The notes: generated by a model not told the origin, from the letters alone. A stretch of DNA of 8,516 nt from Bacillota bacterium (GCA_021845645.1 JAJZVM010000173.1:1-8516); one strand, 5' to 3'. Positions 1-6,971 are shown, counted from the stretch's first letter. Made by a program: numbers and translations.

Positions 1-3
1 CGT

Positions 4-23
4 GCCGCTTCTGCAATAGCGGC
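4..23. other. Short hairpin at window edge
   Basis: A 6-bp perfect stem (GCCGCT paired with AGCGGC) closes an 8-base loop. No T-run follows, so it is not a convincing terminator. It may be the tail of whatever precedes the window. Little more can be said. Confidence 0.2.
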
Positions 24-88
24 CGAGGTCTCAAGGGCGGCTCCGCTCCGAAACACGGTCGATGGATCGGGCCGTTCGCGACTGTCGA

Positions 89-183
89 GCATGCCCGGTC
101 CACGGCCCGGGCTATGCCCGCGCAGGAGCGCCGGGAGTGTGCCGTCTGCCTCTGATGGCAGGCGGACCCGGCATGGACGGCAC
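89..183 (+). promoter_or_regulatory. Structured upstream region with mutually exclusive stems
   Basis: Three stems can form in the stretch before the first small gene. The first pairs 89-98 with 107-117, with one bulged base. The second pairs 142-150 with 157-165 (nine pairs, one G-T). The third pairs 139-146 with 176-183 (eight perfect pairs). The second and third share bases 142-146 and cannot coexist, which is the layout of an attenuator or switching leader. I recognise no known riboswitch consensus here, and GC-rich DNA produces such stems by chance. Regulation of the gene at 212 is therefore only a possibility. Confidence 0.25.
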
Positions 184-211
184 GATGCGGCTGATCGAGG
201 GGAAGGCAGGG

Positions 212-439
212 ATGCATGGCATGATCGGAGCCACCTACCGATATTCCGGCGTTCGGGCCATCAGTGTGCAAGGACCGCAAGTGAGCCAGATAGCGACCAT
301 TGTCGACCAGGAGATCCGCAAGCTGATGCGCGACTTCCGCGCCGAAGTTCAAGTCCACTATGTGCCGATCTGTGTCAATGGAACCACGACTTCGGTGATG
401 GTCATGTTCCATTACGGCAAGAACATGTCACCGTTCTAG
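212..439 (+). CDS. Small protein of unknown function (75 aa)
   Basis: I do not recognise this gene with certainty. The frame is open further upstream, to 62. I chose the ATG at 212 because a purine-rich GGAAGG at 201-206 precedes it at normal spacing, and because the residues before it are Pro/Gly/Ala/Arg-rich as in non-coding GC-rich DNA. From residue 1 the protein looks genuine: a short strand (VRAISVQG), a probable helix (about residues 20-42, VSQIATIVDQEIRKLMRDF), then two strands (AEVQVHYVPI and SVMVMFHYG). This beta-alpha-beta-beta layout is loosely like small sporulation proteins of the Cse60 kind, but that is a resemblance of layout only. There is no signal peptide or membrane segment, so it is probably cytoplasmic. 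It ends directly before a strong hairpin and 76 bases before the NERD-helicase gene, so co-transcription is possible but not required. An ATG at 221 is an alternative start. Confidence 0.6.
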   Translation: MHGMIGATYRYSGVRAISVQGPQVSQIATIVDQEIRKLMRDFRAEVQVHYVPICVNGTTTSVMVMFHYGKNMSPF

Positions 440-440
440 C

Positions 441-473
441 GCATGTGGACCGTCGTCTTCCCGGTCCACATGC
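441..473 (+). terminator. Perfect 12-bp hairpin after the first gene
   Basis: GCATGTGGACCG at 441-452 pairs perfectly with CGGTCCACATGC at 462-473 across a 9-base loop. It begins two bases after the TAG stop at 437-439. The position argues for a terminator or a transcript-stabilising 3' end. There is no T-run after it, so termination may be inefficient and some read-through into the NERD-helicase gene is plausible. Confidence 0.5.
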
Positions 474-502
474 CGGAGTCCATCCCTGTGCAGAGCCCGA
501 TC

Positions 503-510
503 AGGAGGTG
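503..510 (+). promoter_or_regulatory. Ribosome binding site deciding a GTG start
   Basis: AGGAGGTG matches the anti-Shine-Dalgarno sequence fully. It lies 5 bases before the GTG at 516, which makes GTG a better start than the ATG at 525, which is 14 bases away. Confidence 0.8.
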
Positions 511-515
511 GGGAA

Positions 516-2225
516 GTGGCGCGTATGTTGCCCGCAGTGATTGACCCGACCTGTCGGAGTCCGGGAGAACGGGACCTCTTCCTGCAGCTCCGGGACGACC
601 CCTTGACCGAGGGCTGGACGGTGCTGCATTCGCTTGACCTTGCGGAACATCCCCGGCAGGTGGTCGGCGAAGCGGACTTCGTCGTCGTTATCCCAGGCAA
701 AGGTATCCTCTGCCTGGAGGTGAAGGCCTGCCTGACGCTGCGGCGCGATGTCGACCAAGGCCTCTGGTACTACGGCTCGTCCGCCACGGGCGATGCGCGC
801 GGCCCCTTCAGGCAGGCGGCCGGCGCATTGCATGCCATTCACGATCACCTGGCGAAGAATGGGCCGGAACTTGGTCGCATTCCGATCTGGTCGGCGGTCG
901 TGTTCCCCTACCTCAACTTCACCGAGAATTCGGCGGAATGGCAGCCGTGGGAAGTCATCGACCAGCCCAAGCTGTGTCTGCATTCGATCGGGTACCTGTG
1001 CCTTGACGTCATGGACCATGCACGTGCCCACCTGTCGGCGAAATCCTCGTTCGACCCAGCGCGGCCCGTGCTCGACCCCGCGATGTGCAAGCTCGTGGAG
1101 CGCGTCCTCAGGCCAAGCTTCGAAGTCATGGAGCCACCGCGCAATCGGGTCCAGCGCGAGGAGAACGAGGTCTACGCATATACGGCGGAGCAGTTCGCCT
1201 GTCTTGATGCTCTCGCGGCCAACCCGCGCGTCATCTTCACCGGTCCGGCCGGTACGGGGAAGACCCTACTGGCCATCGAGAGTGCCCGGCGGGAGGCGAA
1301 GTTGGGCCACCGCGTCCTCCTTGTCTGTTTCAACCGCCTCCTGGGGCAGTGGATGGCCGAGCAGGTGGAGTCGCAGCCCTTGATCACCTGCCAGACCCTA
1401 CCCGCGTACATGGTGGCGGTGTCCGGCGTGGACGTGGATGTCACGGGCAAGGATCAGGAATTCTGGGCCCTGACACTGCCCCATCTTGCGCTCGAAGCGA
1501 TGCTGAACGAGGAGCAGTTCGATGCCCTCGTGGTGGACGAAGGGCAAGACCTGCTGACCGAACCGAACATGGACGTTCTGGACCTGGCTGTCAGGGGCAG
1601 CTTGCGTGGTGGGCGGTGGCAGATGTTCGGCGACTTCGCGCACCAGCGGATCTTCGGAGGCGACCTCACCCTGGACAGTTTCGAGGAGAAGTACGGCCTG
1701 ACCGGGGTAGCTCGGTACGTGCTTACGGTCAACTGTCGGAATACCCCGCGCATCGCGAAGAGAGCCGAGTCCCTGGGCCATCTCGTCCCGGGCTACTCCA
1801 GGTGCTTGCGTCCCGACGACGGCGTGGAACCGAGGTTCGCCTATTACGGTGAGCCGGCCTCGGAGCGCGAGTTGCTGGCCAACGTTGTGGCCCAGCTTCA
1901 ACACGAAGGACGCACGCTCGAGGAAATCGTGATTTTGTCTGCGCGCGCGGCGAACAAGTCCATCGCGAGGGACTTGCAGGGTTTCCCCACTTGCGGCATA
2001 GAAGGCGAATCGGGGAAGCTGCGGTGCGGGTCCGTCTGGACCTTCAAAGGCATGGAGGCGCCTGTCGTCATCGTGACCGATGTCGACAAATGGGACGAGA
2101 CGAGGACCCCGGATCTGCTGTACACAGCCAGTACGAGGGCCCGCCAAGAGCTTGTGGTGTTGGTGAACAAGACGGTTCGCGCCGATCTCGAGAGGAGCCT
2201 AACACTCGAGATGGCTCGCAGGTAA
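516..2225 (+). CDS. NERD nuclease-domain SF1 (UvrD/Rep-like) helicase
   Basis: This 569-residue protein combines an N-terminal nuclease-related domain (NERD, restriction-endonuclease-like fold) with a compact superfamily 1 helicase. NERD elements seen: GE at 17-18, GEADF at 51-55 with Asp54, LEVK at 67-70 (Glu68, Lys70), and Gln100. The helicase motifs are all present: motif I GPAGTGKT (243-250), motif II DEGQD (341-345), motif III FGDFAHQ (371-377), motif IV around NCRNTPRIA (406-414), motif V WTFKGMEAPVV (508-518) and motif VI YTASTRARQ (536-544). No key residue is visibly lost, so both ATPase and nuclease are probably active. It should act in the cytoplasm on DNA or RNA. NERD-helicases are widespread and linked mainly by inference to DNA processing or anti-phage defence. 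No methylase, second defence gene or integrase lies beside it here, so a stand-alone role is most likely. Start chosen at GTG on its ribosome binding site. Family assignment is secure; biological role is not. Confidence 0.92.
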   Translation: MARMLPAVIDPTCRSPGERDLFLQLRDDPLTEGWTVLHSLDLAEHPRQVVGEADFVVVIPGKGILCLEVKACLTLRRDVDQGLWYYGSSATGDARGPFRQAAGALHAIHDHLAKNGPELGRIPIWSAVVFPYLNFTENSAEWQPWEVIDQPKLCLHSIGYLCLDVMDHARAHLSAKSSFDPARPVLDPAMCKLVERVLRPSFEVMEPPRNRVQREENEVYAYTAEQFACLDALAANPRVIFTGPAGTGKTLLAIESARREAKLGHRVLLVCFNRLLGQWMAEQVESQPLITCQTLPAYMVAVSGVDVDVTGKDQEFWALTLPHLALEAMLNEEQFDALVVDEGQDLLTEPNMDVLDLAVRGSLRGGRWQMFGDFAHQRIFGGDLTLDSFEEKYGLTGVARYVLTVNCRNTPRIAKRAESLGHLVPGYSRCLRPDDGVEPRFAYYGEPASERELLANVVAQLQHEGRTLEEIVILSARAANKSIARDLQGFPTCGIEGESGKLRCGSVWTFKGMEAPVVIVTDVDKWDETRTPDLLYTASTRARQELVVLVNKTVRADLERSLTLEMARR

Positions 2226-2789
2226 CGTTGCGAGGGCAGTCGGGTGGGCAACCTCGTGGCGGGTCACCCTTGCGACTCCTCCAAGGCCCTTCAAGGCAAA
2301 GTGGCGAGAAAACCGAGTTCCCGTTGCTGGGCGGCGACGCGCGTGCTGACGCCATAGGCGGCGCCTACGTTCGGCGGGAAACCCATTGCGACCCATGCCA
2401 TGCAGGTTAGCGCGACGGCGACGATGCTCCATGGCCCTCTGTGCAGCATGTCTTCGGCTCCTTTGCGTCGCGTCGTTGCGGCGAGCGGGCCTTGGTTCGG
2501 TGTACGGCCAAGAGACAGTCAGCTTGTCCGTCCACCTGCCGCGCGTCGGCTGGGCCCGGTCCTCCGCAACCACATATTACCTTGAGTACCATGAAGGAGG
2601 AAGATATAGACGCGTTCCCCGACGCCGGATCTGATCTGAACACCGTGACCCGCGGCCCCCGTTTTCGCAGCAGGTGCGCTTTGGACAGGCTGGATCGCCG
2701 CGCGGGGGGGTGCGGGCGCTTTCTTCGGCAAGGCATCCATGTCATCCCAAGAATAGGCTATGGGAGGCCGCGATCGAGGAGGAACTCCC
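2226..2789. other. Long intergenic stretch without convincing gene
   Basis: About 560 bases separate the helicase stop from the next start. The open frames here (for example from 2386, 2441 and 2519) are Arg/Pro/Cys-rich, lack ribosome binding sites and match no family I know, so I treat them as chance. An imperfect hairpin spans 2238-2277 (AGTCG with CGACT outside, GGTG with CACC inside), possibly a 3' end for the helicase mRNA. A 13-base palindrome, TAGGCG-G-CGCCTA, lies at 2355-2367. A small A+T-rich patch (CATATTAC, 2573-2580) and a weak SigH-like arrangement (AGGCAT, then CAAGAAT ending near 2755) are the only promoter hints before the peptidoglycan-binding gene. Confidence 0.5.
2777..2783 (+). 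promoter_or_regulatory. Ribosome binding site deciding the start at 2790
   Basis: AGGAGGA lies 6 bases before ATG 2790. The frame is open back to 2760, but that earlier start has no comparable site. Confidence 0.8.
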
Positions 2790-4028
2790 ATGGCGCGCTT
2801 CGAGGATACCTTCCCGCCGTACATTCCGCTCGGCAGCCGCACGCTCTCCCTGCAAACGCCAAACCTGCGCGGCACCGACGTGGCCATCGCGCAGGCGATC
2901 TACAACCTCATGCTGACGGCGATGAACCCGCCCGAGGGCCCAATGGGCGGTCCGATCACCGTGGACGGCATCTTCGGCCCGCAGACCCAGGGAGCGCTAC
3001 GCAACATCCAGTCCTACTTCGGCCTCCCGGCCGACGGCGTCGCCGGCCCCGGCACGTACTTCCTCTACGGCCAGGGCGTCGGGCCCAACACCACCTACGG
3101 CGGTCCCGTCTACGGTAGCCGCCAGCTCAGCCTAGGGGCGAGCGGCGGCGACGTGACGATCCTGCAGAACCGCCTCAACTGCTTCCGCTACGCGTCCCTG
3201 ATCGGCCATCCGGCCGATGGGAACTTCGACGCGGCGACATCTCAGGCGGTGCTCGCCTTCAAGCACGACGCCGCCAATAATGGCGACACCGGCTTCCCGG
3301 AGAATGCCACGGCGGGTAACGGGACGTTCGACGCGAACTGGCTCTACACGTTCGCGGGCGGGCGCGCGATCCAGACCGGTCGCAACGGCTTCGACGTCGT
3401 CTTCCTGCAGACCATCCTGCAGCGTCTCGGCTACTACAGCGGGCGTGTGCACGGCTACTACGACGCGGTCACGCGCGCGGCCGTCATCGCCTTCCAGTCC
3501 GCCAGCGGCATCGCGACGGACGGTGTCGTGGGTCCGGCGACGTTCTTCAAGATCGGCCAGCACAACCCGCTTGCCGCACCGGGACCGCTCGGGATCGCCT
3601 GGCCGGCACCGCAGGCTGAGCCCGCCCCGGAGCCCCTTGCGCCCGACTACATCGACTGCGCGACGGCCCTCAAGCCTCAGTTCATTCCCGGTGGTTCGCT
3701 CTGGCTGCGCCAGGGACCCGGCCACGGGGCGACGATCATCGTCACGGGTATCAACCTGCCAAACCCCGCGACCTTCGGCCCGAACTACGACCGGTACTGG
3801 TACACGATCGAGCAGGAGATCGTACGCCAGATGGCACTGGTGGAGCAGGGCTTTGCGATGTGGCAGGGCGTGCACACCGGCACGGACATATCCTTGCCCT
3901 TCCCGCCGACCTCGCGGATCTACGTGCAGGCGGGGGACCACGCGGGGCCCACGGGGCCGATCGTGCTCCGCGGCACGGTGGGGGAGTGCACTGGAGAGGA
4001 GCCCATGGGGGACTTGCAAGCAGAGTAG
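2790..4028 (+). CDS. Triple peptidoglycan-binding-domain protein, no signal peptide
   Basis: The 412-residue protein contains three PG_binding_1-type modules. The first (about 14-93) shows LGSRTLSL, a helix, DGIFGPQTQGALRNIQ and DGVAGPGT. The second (about 108-188) shows LGASGGDVTILQNRLN, DGNFDAATSQAVLAF. The third (about 188-256) shows GRNGFDVVFLQTILQRLGYY, YYDAVTRAAVIAFQ and DGVVGPAT. These helical modules bind peptidoglycan; no hydrolase motif is visible. A Pro/Ala linker (about 258-286) leads to a beta-rich C-terminal part (about 287-405, starting YIDCATALKPQF) that I cannot assign. Its WLRQGPGHGATIIVTG and SRIYVQAG stretches suggest a carbohydrate-binding-like or jelly-roll fold, but this is a guess. 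The N-terminus MARFEDTFPPYIPLGS has no signal peptide or membrane anchor, odd for a wall binder; release by lysis, or mother-cell synthesis in a spore former, would explain it. Two cysteines lie at 131 and 290 and a third at 400. The gene appears monocistronic. Confidence 0.88.
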   Translation: MARFEDTFPPYIPLGSRTLSLQTPNLRGTDVAIAQAIYNLMLTAMNPPEGPMGGPITVDGIFGPQTQGALRNIQSYFGLPADGVAGPGTYFLYGQGVGPNTTYGGPVYGSRQLSLGASGGDVTILQNRLNCFRYASLIGHPADGNFDAATSQAVLAFKHDAANNGDTGFPENATAGNGTFDANWLYTFAGGRAIQTGRNGFDVVFLQTILQRLGYYSGRVHGYYDAVTRAAVIAFQSASGIATDGVVGPATFFKIGQHNPLAAPGPLGIAWPAPQAEPAPEPLAPDYIDCATALKPQFIPGGSLWLRQGPGHGATIIVTGINLPNPATFGPNYDRYWYTIEQEIVRQMALVEQGFAMWQGVHTGTDISLPFPPTSRIYVQAGDHAGPTGPIVLRGTVGECTGEEPMGDLQAE

Positions 4029-4395
4029 TATCGTGGAGCCCGTCCGGCCCAAGGGCGGATCTCTTTGTGCCTTCGCGGGCAGGAAACGGCCGTCATAACG
4101 CCATGTCGGTTCGGTGTCGAGCCGGGCTTCCGGCAGCAGCACCCAACCGGGCTCCCCGCACGCGCTGCGACGGTGGCCGAGACAAGCCGGACGGCGCCGA
4201 TGTCAAACACCCCACCACAGCGGTTCCACGCGAAGGAGGCTACGGCCCTCGATGCGGCGATCCTCGCGTACGCGCGGGCGAACCCGAGGTAGAGCCGACG
4301 CGCTCATCCGGGAGAAGCATCGATTGAGCTCCCAGGCGCCGGTAGGCGAACGCTGGGTGGCCCTAAGCGGCACTGGCCAAGAGTCGGCAGGAGAT
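4029..4395. other. Intergenic stretch, mostly empty
   Basis: Apart from a candidate 30-residue ORF (4200-4292) I see no gene here. An imperfect hairpin lies shortly after the stop at 4028: GTCC-G-GCCC pairs with GGGC-GGAT across AA, with one bulged G, and is followed by CTCTTTG. It may end the peptidoglycan-binding transcript. A small stem GCCGG-GCTT-CCGGC lies near 4122-4135. The long rightward frame that starts at 4114 and runs through helD is antisense shadow. Confidence 0.4.
4200..4292 (+). CDS. Possible 30-residue small protein
   Basis: ATG at 4200 to TAG at 4290-4292 encodes a peptide beginning MSNTPPQRFHAKEA and ending AILAYARANPR. The middle (about residues 11-27, AKEATALDAAILAYARA) would form a good amphipathic helix, and third codon positions are mostly G or C, as in the neighbouring genes. 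Against it: there is no clear ribosome binding site before the ATG, no recognised family, and a short GC-rich ORF can arise by chance. The frame is open back to 4065 but that part reads as non-coding. Low confidence. Confidence 0.25.
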   Translation: MSNTPPQRFHAKEATALDAAILAYARANPR

Positions 4396-4428
4396 GGGAA
4401 GGAGCGCCCTGGGCAGGCGCTCCTTCTC
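4396..4428 (-). terminator. helD terminator hairpin (possibly bidirectional)
   Basis: AAGGAGCGCC at 4399-4408 pairs perfectly with GGCGCTCCTT at 4416-4425 across a 7-base loop. The stem extends three more pairs, one a G-T. It sits about 20 bases past the helD TGA stop. Only a short pyrimidine tract follows on either strand, so it could serve transcripts arriving from both sides. Confidence 0.6.
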
Positions 4429-4449
4429 CGGGCGCTGGCAGTGTGGTGG

Positions 4450-6777
4450 TCAGCGCCTAATCCGCGTGTATGTCCCCGGGTCGACCGCAGACAGGATTGG
4501 CGACAGTTTGCCGGGAGCGTAGAGGTGCAGCCCATGCATAGCCCGGGTGCAGGCGCTGTACAGCAGGCCGCGTTCCTCCATGCCGGGGTAGGCGCCTTCG
4601 GAAGCGTCGAAGATGATGACCGCGTCGAACTCGAGCCCCTTGGCCAGGTAGCCGGGAAGCACGAGCGCGCCAGGGCTGAAATGGGAGGCATCCTTCTCGA
4701 TGAGCTGCAGCGGGACGAGCGGGGCGAGGGCCGCGAAGGCTTCGCTGCTCTCGCGGGCGGTCTTGCAGATCACCGCGACCGTGCGGTGCCCCTCGCGCTT
4801 GAACTGGGCGATGTCCTCGGCGATCAGGGAGGAAAGGTCGGCCCGGGAGGAGACATCGAACAGTACCGGCTTCTCGCCATGGCGGTCGAACGGGATGATC
4901 TCGGCTCCGGCGGGGAGCAGGCCGCTCGTGAATTCGACGACCTCCCGGGTCGAGCGATAGCTCTGGCGCAAGGCCACGACCTCCACCGCGCCCGGAGCGT
5001 ATTGGGCCGCCAGGGCCTCGGGCTGCGCCAGCGCGGAGGGCACAGGCGACACCGTCTGGTGCAGGTCGCCGAGCAGGGTCACATTGGCCGCGGGGAAGAA
5101 CTGGCGGAGGAGATCGAGCTGCAGCGGCGCGTAGTCCTGCGCCTCGTCGACGATCAGGTGGCGCACGTTGCGATTGGCCTGTGCTCCGCGCACGAGGGTG
5201 TCGAGGTAGAGGATGGCGGTCGCGTCCTCGTACGGAACCAAGCTTTCGCCAAGCCGTGCGAGTGTCTCGCGCCGGATCTCGGGCCAACCTTCCGGAACGC
5301 CGTCCGGTGCCAGCTTGCCGATCAGCGTCTCGTCCTCGAAGAGACGGCTGTAGAGGGCCCGCAGGTCCACGAACTGCAGCCGGTCGACCCACGCCCTCAG
5401 GGGCTCGAGGCCCTCGCGAGCGATCTTCCCGCCAAGGTGCGAGCGCACGGCCTCGACCTGATCCGCGCTTTCGGGGGCGCCCCGGCGCCCGAGCAGCGCG
5501 TCGGCGCTTTGGAACTCGTCGCTGCCGAGGAGCTGCATCTCGTCGACCACCCAGTCCTCCTGGGATTCCTGGCGTTCAAGCCTCTTGAGGTTGCGTTGGA
5601 GCCAGTCGCGCAGGTCCCCGACGCGGATCGGGACGCGCACGCCCGGCCCGTACGCCGCGAAGCGGGCCTCAAGTTCAGGGACGGAAACGATCTCCCTGCC
5701 GCGGAAGAGGACTGGCAGGAAGGTCATGCCCTCCTGTCGCAGCCCTTCCGCGTAGCCTGCGAGGACCTGCCCGAATGCGGCGGAAGTCTTGTATCGGACG
5801 GTCGCGAGCCTGACGTCTCTCGCCTGCGGGTCCCGCAGGGCGAGGAGACCCTCAAGCTGGTCGTAGGCGTCCTCGACGCGAAAAGTGCCGCCGAGCCGGC
5901 GCATGATGTCGTCCTGGAAGGTGGTCTGGTGGAGCGGCTCCTCACCGAGTTCGGGCAGGACGGTGGCCACGTAGCTGCTGAAGAGGGCGTTCGGGGAGAA
6001 CAGGACCATCTGGTCCGCCCTCAAGGTGTCGCGATGGCGGTAGAGAAGGTAGGCGACGCGCTGCAGGGCGACCGACGTCTTGCCGCTGCCGGCCGCGCCC
6101 AGGACGATCAGAACCCTGTGCGCCTCGTCGCGGATCACGCGGTTCTGCTCGCGCTGGATGGTGGCGACGATGGCGTGCATCTGCGTGTCCGCGCGTTCGC
6201 TCAGTGCCTGCATCAGCAGTTCGTCGCCGATGGTGACGCCGGTGTCGAACACGAGCCTCAGCTGCCCTTCGGCGATGACGAACTGGCGCTTCAGCAGCAT
6301 CTCGCCCTGTACCTCGCCGATCGGGGACAGGTAGCTCGCGGGACCTGGCCCATGGTCGTAGTAGAGGCTCGCGATCGGCGCCCGCCAGTCGTAGACGAGG
6401 AAGTCGTCATCCCTGGTGCGGAGCGAGGCAGGTCCGATGTACATCGCCTCGGCCGCTGGGGAGCCCTGTTCGCGGAAGTCGACGCGGCCAAAGTAGGGCG
6501 ACCGCTCGAGCCGGCTGAGATCCCGCACAGCCTGGGCGCTCTGCCGAAATTGACGCTCGCCTTCCGAGAGCATCTTGTTCTGCTGCAGGACTGCGGCGAC
6601 CGTCTCCATGATCTCGTCCGGCGCGAACCGGAACTCGTCCCAGAACTCCCTGCGCTCGTGGACCAGCCGCCCGCGGATGCGATCGAACTCCTCGCGCGCA
6701 GTCCCGAGCTGCGATCGCACTTCCGACAGGACAGTCTCGAGACGGGCAGACTCCTCGTTCCAGTCGCTCCGATTCAG
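4450..6777 (-). CDS. helD: HelD, RNA polymerase-associated SF1 helicase-like ATPase
   Basis: HelD frees stalled RNA polymerase from nucleic acids and recycles it using ATP; it acts in the cytoplasm on RNA polymerase. With the start chosen here the protein is 775 residues, a usual length for Firmicutes HelD. The N-terminal coiled-coil arm is about residues 1-50, ending in RREFWDEF. HelD-typical PYFGRVDF (about 95) and YDWRAPIASLYYD (about 129) follow. Helicase motifs: Q-type QREQNRVIRD (about 208-217), Walker A GAAGSGKT (227-234), motif II DEAQD (544-548), motif III GDLHQT (570-575), motif IV QSYRST (605-610), motif V KGLEFDAVII (713-722) and motif VI YSACTRAM (740-747). The start is unusual: the only codon correctly placed behind the AAGGAGGG site is CTG at 6777. 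A TTG at 6876 and a GTG at 6720 are in-frame alternatives without good ribosome binding sites; the GTG would cut into the coiled coil. Function secure, start uncertain. Confidence 0.94.
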   Translation of the reverse strand: MNRSDWNEESARLETVLSEVRSQLGTAREEFDRIRGRLVHERREFWDEFRFAPDEIMETVAAVLQQNKMLSEGERQFRQSAQAVRDLSRLERSPYFGRVDFREQGSPAAEAMYIGPASLRTRDDDFLVYDWRAPIASLYYDHGPGPASYLSPIGEVQGEMLLKRQFVIAEGQLRLVFDTGVTIGDELLMQALSERADTQMHAIVATIQREQNRVIRDEAHRVLIVLGAAGSGKTSVALQRVAYLLYRHRDTLRADQMVLFSPNALFSSYVATVLPELGEEPLHQTTFQDDIMRRLGGTFRVEDAYDQLEGLLALRDPQARDVRLATVRYKTSAAFGQVLAGYAEGLRQEGMTFLPVLFRGREIVSVPELEARFAAYGPGVRVPIRVGDLRDWLQRNLKRLERQESQEDWVVDEMQLLGSDEFQSADALLGRRGAPESADQVEAVRSHLGGKIAREGLEPLRAWVDRLQFVDLRALYSRLFEDETLIGKLAPDGVPEGWPEIRRETLARLGESLVPYEDATAILYLDTLVRGAQANRNVRHLIVDEAQDYAPLQLDLLRQFFPAANVTLLGDLHQTVSPVPSALAQPEALAAQYAPGAVEVVALRQSYRSTREVVEFTSGLLPAGAEIIPFDRHGEKPVLFDVSSRADLSSLIAEDIAQFKREGHRTVAVICKTARESSEAFAALAPLVPLQLIEKDASHFSPGALVLPGYLAKGLEFDAVIIFDASEGAYPGMEERGLLYSACTRAMHGLHLYAPGKLSPILSAVDPGTYTRIRR

Positions 6778-6784
6778 GACAATA

Positions 6785-6791
6785 CCCTCCT
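6785..6791 (-). promoter_or_regulatory. Ribosome binding site pointing to a CTG start of helD
   Basis: On the minus strand AGGAGGG lies 8 bases before the in-frame CTG at 6777. No in-frame ATG, GTG or TTG lies within reach; the in-frame ATT at 6783 is only 2 bases past AGGAGGG's core. Confidence 0.7.
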
Positions 6792-6805
6792 TTTGATGGT
6801 GGGGG

Positions 6806-6835
6806 TTGACGACGGTGCGCGCTGCGTAGTACAAT
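6806..6835 (+). promoter_or_regulatory. Sigma-A-like promoter, rightward
   Basis: TTGACG (6806-6811) and TACAAT (6830-6835) are separated by 18 bases, each matching five of six consensus positions. Transcription would start near 6842, pointing away from helD. No protein gene follows on this strand; a weak terminator at 6903-6931 does. Confidence 0.4.
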
Positions 6836-6846
6836 GTATGTGGATA

Positions 6847-6876
6847 ATTGTCTGATGCTGAGTCACAGATTGCCAA
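6847..6876 (-). promoter_or_regulatory. Probable helD promoter, leftward
   Basis: On the minus strand TTGGCA (6876-6871) and GACAAT (6852-6847) are 18 bases apart. Transcription would start near 6840, leaving a leader of about 60 bases before the CTG. If correct, the alternative TTG start at 6876 would lie in the -35 box and could not be translated. Confidence 0.35.
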
Positions 6877-6902
6877 CTCATATATGTTCGCGCGTAAGAG
6901 GG

Positions 6903-6931
6903 CGTGCTGTCAACTGGGCAGCACGGCTTTT
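6903..6931 (+). terminator. Weak intrinsic terminator, rightward
   Basis: CGTGCTG at 6903-6909 pairs with CAGCACG at 6919-6925 and is followed by GC and four T (6928-6931). The T-run is short. On the opposite strand no T-run follows, so the orientation is rightward. Confidence 0.4.
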
Positions 6932-6971
6932 GTATGTGGGGAATCCCCGCGCGCGCCTTCATGTTGTCCGA

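Larger units (their letters stand above)
6842..6931 (+). ncRNA. Candidate short RNA between facing promoters
   Basis: If the rightward promoter and the hairpin plus TTTT at 6903-6931 are both used, a transcript of about 90 bases results. I recognise no RNA family in it, and it contains no convincing gene with a ribosome binding site. The existence of the RNA is inferred only from its two boundaries. Confidence 0.2.

Noticed and set aside
516..2225. A complete multi-gene defence system around the NERD-helicase
   Set aside because: No methyltransferase, second nuclease, ATPase partner, toxin or integrase lies next to it, so only a single-gene role can be proposed.
2458..2480. Reverse-strand GACGCAAAGG, resembling the cyclic-di-GMP riboswitch core
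   Set aside because: No GGCAAACC block or GAAA-capped stem lies upstream on that strand, and the bases after it do not fit the consensus.
2441..3118. 225-residue rightward open frame overlapping the start of the peptidoglycan-binding gene
   Set aside because: Its product is Arg/Pro-rich without a domain, and it overlaps a frame with three clear domains. The internal ATG at 2591 has no upstream ribosome binding site.
4114..6855. 913-residue rightward open frame running antisense through all of helD
   Set aside because: It mirrors helD, whose protein has every family motif. The antisense translation has no recognisable domain, and long antisense frames are common in GC-rich genes with strong third-position bias.
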